Assembly: GCF_000208865.1 (NCBI RefSeq)
Contig: NC_018387.1
Coordinates: 248,001-312,000, forward strand
Reading direction: 5' to 3'
DNA: 64,000 nt
Origin: Neospora caninum Liverpool
Lineage: Eukaryota; Apicomplexa; Conoidasida; Eucoccidiorida; Sarcocystidae
Each line of letters opens with the position of its first letter. Position 1 is the first letter of the stretch. Positions 60,001-64,000 of this stretch are shown here, in pieces. The position numbers and the translations under genes were made by a program. The notes under the pieces were generated by a model that was not told the origin of the DNA, searched no databases, and was given only the letters and a program-made list of their open reading frames with translations.

Positions 60001-60556
60001 TGGCGATGTCGAAAAGTTTTCCAGGCGAACTCGTGCTAGGTCCCGCAGCTCTGAGGAGTCGTCGGGATATTCCGACGGGGAGGAGGAAACCGACTTCGAG
60101 TCTGACAGGTCGTCCGATTCAAAAAGTTTTCCGGGAAACGACGGAAAACCTGAGTTCTGCCTCCCTCCCCCAGAGAGGGACACGAGTGGGGACAGCATCG
60201 ATAACCTCATTCACCGACTGGACGCTCGCTGTCACCAGGCGGGGGCCACGTCTCTCTTCAGCGCAGAACTCTCTCAAAAAGACATGCCAAACAGGAAACG
60301 AAACTACATTGGAGCGTACGGACGCGCGCGTCTTCTGGAGCGTTTGAGATCCCTGGTAGAGGCCGAATCACGTTCGCCGGATTTGTGTTCCCGTGGTGAC
60401 CATTCCGCCAAACTGGAAGGCGCGCGCACGAAGACAAAAGAAAAGAACAACAGAAAGGAGCGTCAACGACAAACCGACTGGAGGATGGTCAAAACTGCTA
60501 GGACAAGAGCGGCCGGCAGCGATTTCAGTCTTTGTCCCGGCCTCTCGTCCCTCTGA
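54097..60556 (+). CDS. PH-domain protein with coiled coil and long disordered C-terminal tail
   Basis: Exons: 54097-54565, 54897-55146, 55761-55952, 56504-56648 and 57131-60556; 4482 nt, 1493 aa, phases consistent. A pleckstrin-homology fold spans about residues 72-240: it begins RGFLTEFLPVLEKKQVRFSV with LRANLLFLF and ends YGVSLKFEACHCQDEYLFF, then CRQAWLDALTK. An acidic insertion of roughly 90 residues splits the domain. Residues 304-352 are a predicted coiled coil (RVVMLEELVDALEGQ, EEVNREITILQDALLVEAEK). The last exon alone gives 1141 residues rich in Ser, Pro, Gly, Lys and Glu with no recognised fold, ending in basic clusters. PH domains bind phosphoinositides or protein partners; the specific ligand and cell location cannot be told. 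I do not recognise an orthologue with a known role. The ATG chosen is the first in the open first exon. Confidence 0.85.
56026..56060. repeat. (AT)n microsatellite in an intron of the PH-domain gene
   Basis: Two adjoining AT runs separated by a few bases, in the intron between exons 55761-55952 and 56504-56648. Confidence 0.85.
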
Positions 60557-62585
60557 GCCGAAGGAGTGAGAATTTCCCTTTTCCCCAAAATTTTCCAATT
60601 CTTTTTCCGATCCATCGAGCGCCTCATCATCCGTAGGAGACTGCGACGTGTTTGAGGGATTTCAGTATTGTTTGAACCACGCAACTACACGACACCTAGA
60701 AACTACATTTGTTTCCGCTTTCTTCTCGCCAACATACGGCACACGTACTCAACGATGCGCGTATCTCAGGATGCTTGCGCAGGGAGCGGAACGTCTAGCA
60801 CGTTCAAAAGCGACCTAACTTGTGAACTCAGGCTGAAGTTCCAACGTCCAACTCATTCTACGAACTCAACTACACCTGCTCTATCGCTGGACACACGTGG
60901 CCGGGAAGGACTGCACACAGATTTTAGACCCTCGTCAGAAAGCTTCGGGTTTGATTCGCACGAGCAGAACTGCTGGATTTACTTTTCCGACTACCCAAAT
61001 TAACACTCGCTGCACGGGTGTTTCTTTTCCATCACAGGGCATTCGAAAGTGTAGATGCCCCATTATCCCCATTTGCGTGTCATTGTGCCTTTGCATGTTT
61101 GATACCTCAATTGCCGCTCCAGCTCGTGCAGTATCTGCTGAGCTTTTACGAGAAAAAGAGTGACAAACGGCCTACAGTTTTCGCGGACGACATATCCTTG
61201 TTCGGTGAAATACCGGTATACAGGAGAAAACACTGCCTCCTGGCGAGTTTCCCCCGTCCAGATCGTTTTATCTGTGTTGCTTCGCCGCCCCTTTGAGACG
61301 ATGTACGTAGTCTTACAGTGGCTGCTCCTTTTCCTAATCTCTACAAACTACAGGAGTTGACGACCCGGAATCCACAAGCATACGTTTCGATGTACTAACG
61401 GTAGGGCATCCCGAACGACGACTCGATAAAGTGTGAACCAATACAGGAATAAAATGGAAAAAAAGGCAAATTTTTCTTCTACTGGCGAGACGTGGGACGG
61501 GGTGGAAGACAGCTAGTCGCTTGTATGCCAGATTAGCTCGCATTCTAGTATCCAGCGGCACGTTTCATGTGTCAATACGGGAAAAAACGGCACTCGGCAC
61601 AAAGACTAGGCTCCATCTAGGCATCTCTCGCAGAAAGACTACGATAGCAGTTGTCCCTTGAAAAACAGCGGACATATGCGGGAGAAGGCAGGCCTAGGAC
61701 ATTTCCGAGTTTCCACACCTCTCGCCACAAAAAAACCTATCCCCGTGGACCGTGCGGGGACTGAGAGCAACCATAGCACGCGTATGAACTCGGGAGTTTT
61801 CGCTTTGGGGTCGGTTGTGCGCAGTGGACGTCTGTTCTGTTCTCAGGACACTGACACAAAGGGGAGTCACGGGAAGAACGAGACAGATAATTTGTATAGA
61901 GAAAGCGACGGAAGGTGAACGTGTTCCTCTCCTCAGTTTCACTCCTCTTTGAGGGGTATACCTTTCCACAGGAGGGTGTGCACCCCAACGAAGCACATGT
62001 ATCGAGGCGAGAAAGGACTACGGTGAAGGCACGAGAACACTCTTCCCGGTGCTCCTCCCTTCATCCCTCTGTGCCACGTTTCTGTCTGTCTCCCCGATAG
62101 CATCTCCACTGAAACGCTGCAGAAACGTCTTGTATATAACGCGAGAAAGGATACCGCTATGGAAACGGTAGTCCTACCGTTTGTCTTGTCGCCCACACGC
62201 AAAGACATTCTCCTCCTCCCCTGCCTTCGGTCATAATCTCCCTTTCCGTGTGTCTTCTGGCGTCTCCGTCCTCTCGATGTTTACCCCTTTCAAATCTCTC
62301 TCCTGCTCAAAGAGCTGCACACCGTGTCCGCTGCCGATCCTTCTCCGTAAGTTTGCAATCACATCTACGGGCCTCTCCACCGTCCACTTTTGCCTCAGAT
62401 CTGTTGCGCACTGTTCATAATCCGTGTCCACGTCCATTCTCGATTTACGCACCTGTTACATCAGCCTCTCATTCCGCTTCCCGAAAGGACACACTCTTCC
62501 TCGACCGTACCCAGACGAGCCGACACCGACCGGAACTCAAAAACCTTCTAGACTCCCCCTCCCATCGAACGGACCTTCTCGTCAC
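60557..62585. other. Convergent intergenic region between the PH-domain gene and the Alba gene
   Basis: About 2 kb between two genes that end facing each other, more AT-rich than the coding sequence and presumably both 3' UTRs. I see no conserved frame, RNA gene or repeat of note. Confidence 0.55.
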
Positions 62586-63938
62586 CTACTCCGGTCGTCC
62601 TCGGCCGCCGCGGTAGCTACCAACCGCGCCTCCCCTGAAGCCGCGACCTCTGAACGCACAGAAAACAATCACGGTTGGAGAGCGCAGCCATCTTTCCGAG
62701 CAACATCGCTAGTGCTCCACTGCCACGAAAGAAGGCGTCAGCATGCACGTCTTGCAGCCCATCTAACACTATACATCCCACAAACACATTTCATAGCGGA
62801 TGAAAATATCTCCCGGCAACTACACGGCCGTTCTCAACTTCTTTCGCCCCTCCGCGGGTGAAACACAATACGGCGCACACTGTGCTGAACGTCAATGAAC
62901 CCTGCCGACTGCCGTACACAACAGACACGCATACATATGCACATGCATGTGTCAAATCTCCCCTCTGGGGAAACACTTGTTTCTCCAGGTTCGTTTTTCC
63001 CTCCTTGCGCGTCTTGAACTTACCGCCCCCTGCCTCTATAGCCACCGCTGTAGTCGTTTCCGAACTCGCCGTTGTTATACTCGGCTCCATAGTCACCATT
63101 CCTGTACTCCCCCTCGTAGTCACCTCCACGTCCCCCTCTGTAGCCTCCACGGCCACGGAATCCTCCCCTGTTGTAGCCTCCACGGAAGTCGCCGCCTCCT
63201 CTGTAGGCGCCCCGGCTGTATCCCCCGCGGTATCCACCTCGGTAACCCCCGCGGAATCCACCGCGCTCGCGGAAGCCTGCAAGTCAACAAAGACACAAGA
63301 CAGGAAAGAAAATGAGGGAATGAGAGAAAAAGTGAAGACCCGACTACACCAGAGCTGGTTCACGCCGGACACGGAAGTCACAACAGGCAGCACGGAGGGC
63401 ATTTTCACATACTCCCTCGCCTCCTGGCCCTCGGGTGGCCCCACCCTTTTGACTGCGCAGACGTGTTTGTTGTGTGTGCATGGCCTTCTCCCTCTGACAA
63501 AAACTCACCTCCGGTTTTGGTGATTTCCTCGGGCTTCATTTCCTTCACGAGGCTCTCATCGATCGGGGCCTGATATCCGGGGTCTTTCTGATCCAGAAGG
63601 TCGAATGAGAGCGTGATTTCGAGGAAGGAAACGACGCGGTCTTCCTTGACCTTGTCCAGTCCTTCCTCAGTTGGTTCATACACGTCAGTGATCGTCGTGC
63701 TTCCACATTTTGTGATTTGGTGAAGCCCCTTGAAGCGGCGTTTCAGGACTTCTGCCAAGGTCACGGCACGTGCGATGGCATTGCCTGTTGCCTTGATGGT
63801 GATTTTGCGCATGTTCTGCTCCGTCAGAAGTCGTGCTGCGTACGCCACGTAGTTCATCACTTTTCCTGCCGAAGTAATGCGGATCTCGTTGGAGCCAATA
63901 GGCTCCTTGTCCTTAGGAACCTTTCTGTACTTCTCCAT
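62586..63938 (-). CDS. ALBA2: Alba-domain nucleic-acid-binding protein with RGG tail
   Basis: Exons: 63938-63509, 63276-63024 and 62634-62586; 732 nt, 243 aa, phases consistent. Alba proteins bind RNA and DNA; in apicomplexans they mainly act in translational control of mRNAs in the cytoplasm. The Alba fold covers about residues 14-110: SNEIRITSAGKVMNYVAYAA, MRKITIKATGNAIARAVTLA, EVLKRRFKGLHQITKCGST and VSFLEITLSFD. From about residue 144 on the chain is an RGG/RGGY-rich tail (GFRERGGFRGGYRGGY and repeats), ending GGRGRPE. The long RGG tail after a single N-terminal Alba domain fits the coccidian ALBA2 type, which is why that symbol is used; the number assigned is from memory of the family, not from a search. 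The promoter is only partly inside the window. Confidence 0.93.
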
Positions 63939-64000
63939 TTTGACGCCAATAACCCAAAGGAATCCTCTTCCGCGAGACTAACCTCAAAAAATATGCGTTC
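63939..64000. other. 5' flank of the Alba gene, cut by the window edge
   Basis: Sixty-two bases upstream of the Alba start codon, probably 5' UTR; nothing further can be said. Confidence 0.5.

Noticed and set aside
1..64000. tRNA, rRNA, CRISPR or transposon features
   Set aside because: No cloverleaf, rRNA core sequence, regularly spaced repeat or transposase-like frame was recognised while reading; small structured RNAs could still be missed without a covariance-model search.

Overview
The window is a piece of nuclear genome from a coccidian apicomplexan, most likely Toxoplasma gondii or a very close relative such as Hammondia or Neospora. The evidence is intron-rich genes with GT-AG introns, GC-moderate coding sequence rich in Ser, Arg and Glu insertions, (TA)n microsatellites inside introns, two apicoplast-type proteins with N-terminal leaders, and a decayed copy of mitochondrial cytochrome b in an intergenic region. 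No rRNA, tRNA, CRISPR, insertion sequence or prokaryotic feature was seen. Exon models below were built by hand from splice sites and reading phase; for six genes the joined exons keep one open frame from start to stop, which is strong internal support.

Layout, left to right. 1-2831 (minus): 3' half of an M1-family aminopeptidase, running off the left edge and lacking its catalytic half. 5429-19884 (minus): a complete multidomain acetyl-CoA carboxylase (16 exons, 2559 aa) with a signal-like leader, the apicoplast ACC1 type. 23080-33894 (minus): a complete DNA gyrase subunit A (14 exons, 1680 aa), also with a leader peptide. 36185-36284: a 100-base run of N, an assembly gap. 37827-39864 (plus): a CRAL-TRIO (Sec14-like) lipid-binding protein. 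43448-45864 (plus): a Ctr-family copper transporter (5 exons). 47388-51700 (minus): the autophagy protein ATG6/Beclin-1 (6 exons). 54097-60556 (plus): a PH-domain protein with a coiled coil and a long disordered tail (5 exons, 1493 aa). 62586-63938 (minus): an Alba-domain RNA/DNA-binding protein with an RGG tail (3 exons, 243 aa), resembling ALBA2.

Functionally, ACC1 makes malonyl-CoA for apicoplast fatty-acid synthesis, and gyrase A should act on apicoplast DNA. The others serve lipid transfer, copper uptake, autophagy or PI3-kinase complexes, phosphoinositide or membrane binding, and nucleic-acid binding. They are ordinary eukaryotic neighbours, not an operon.

The most unusual points are the aminopeptidase that has no catalytic half in the space available, a 13-bp tandem repeat in that gene that breaks the frame, the cytochrome b fragment, the altered GyrA boxes and acidic insertion in gyrase A, and a 523-codon open frame upstream of ACC1 on the opposite strand. 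I did not find a clear previously undescribed multi-gene system.
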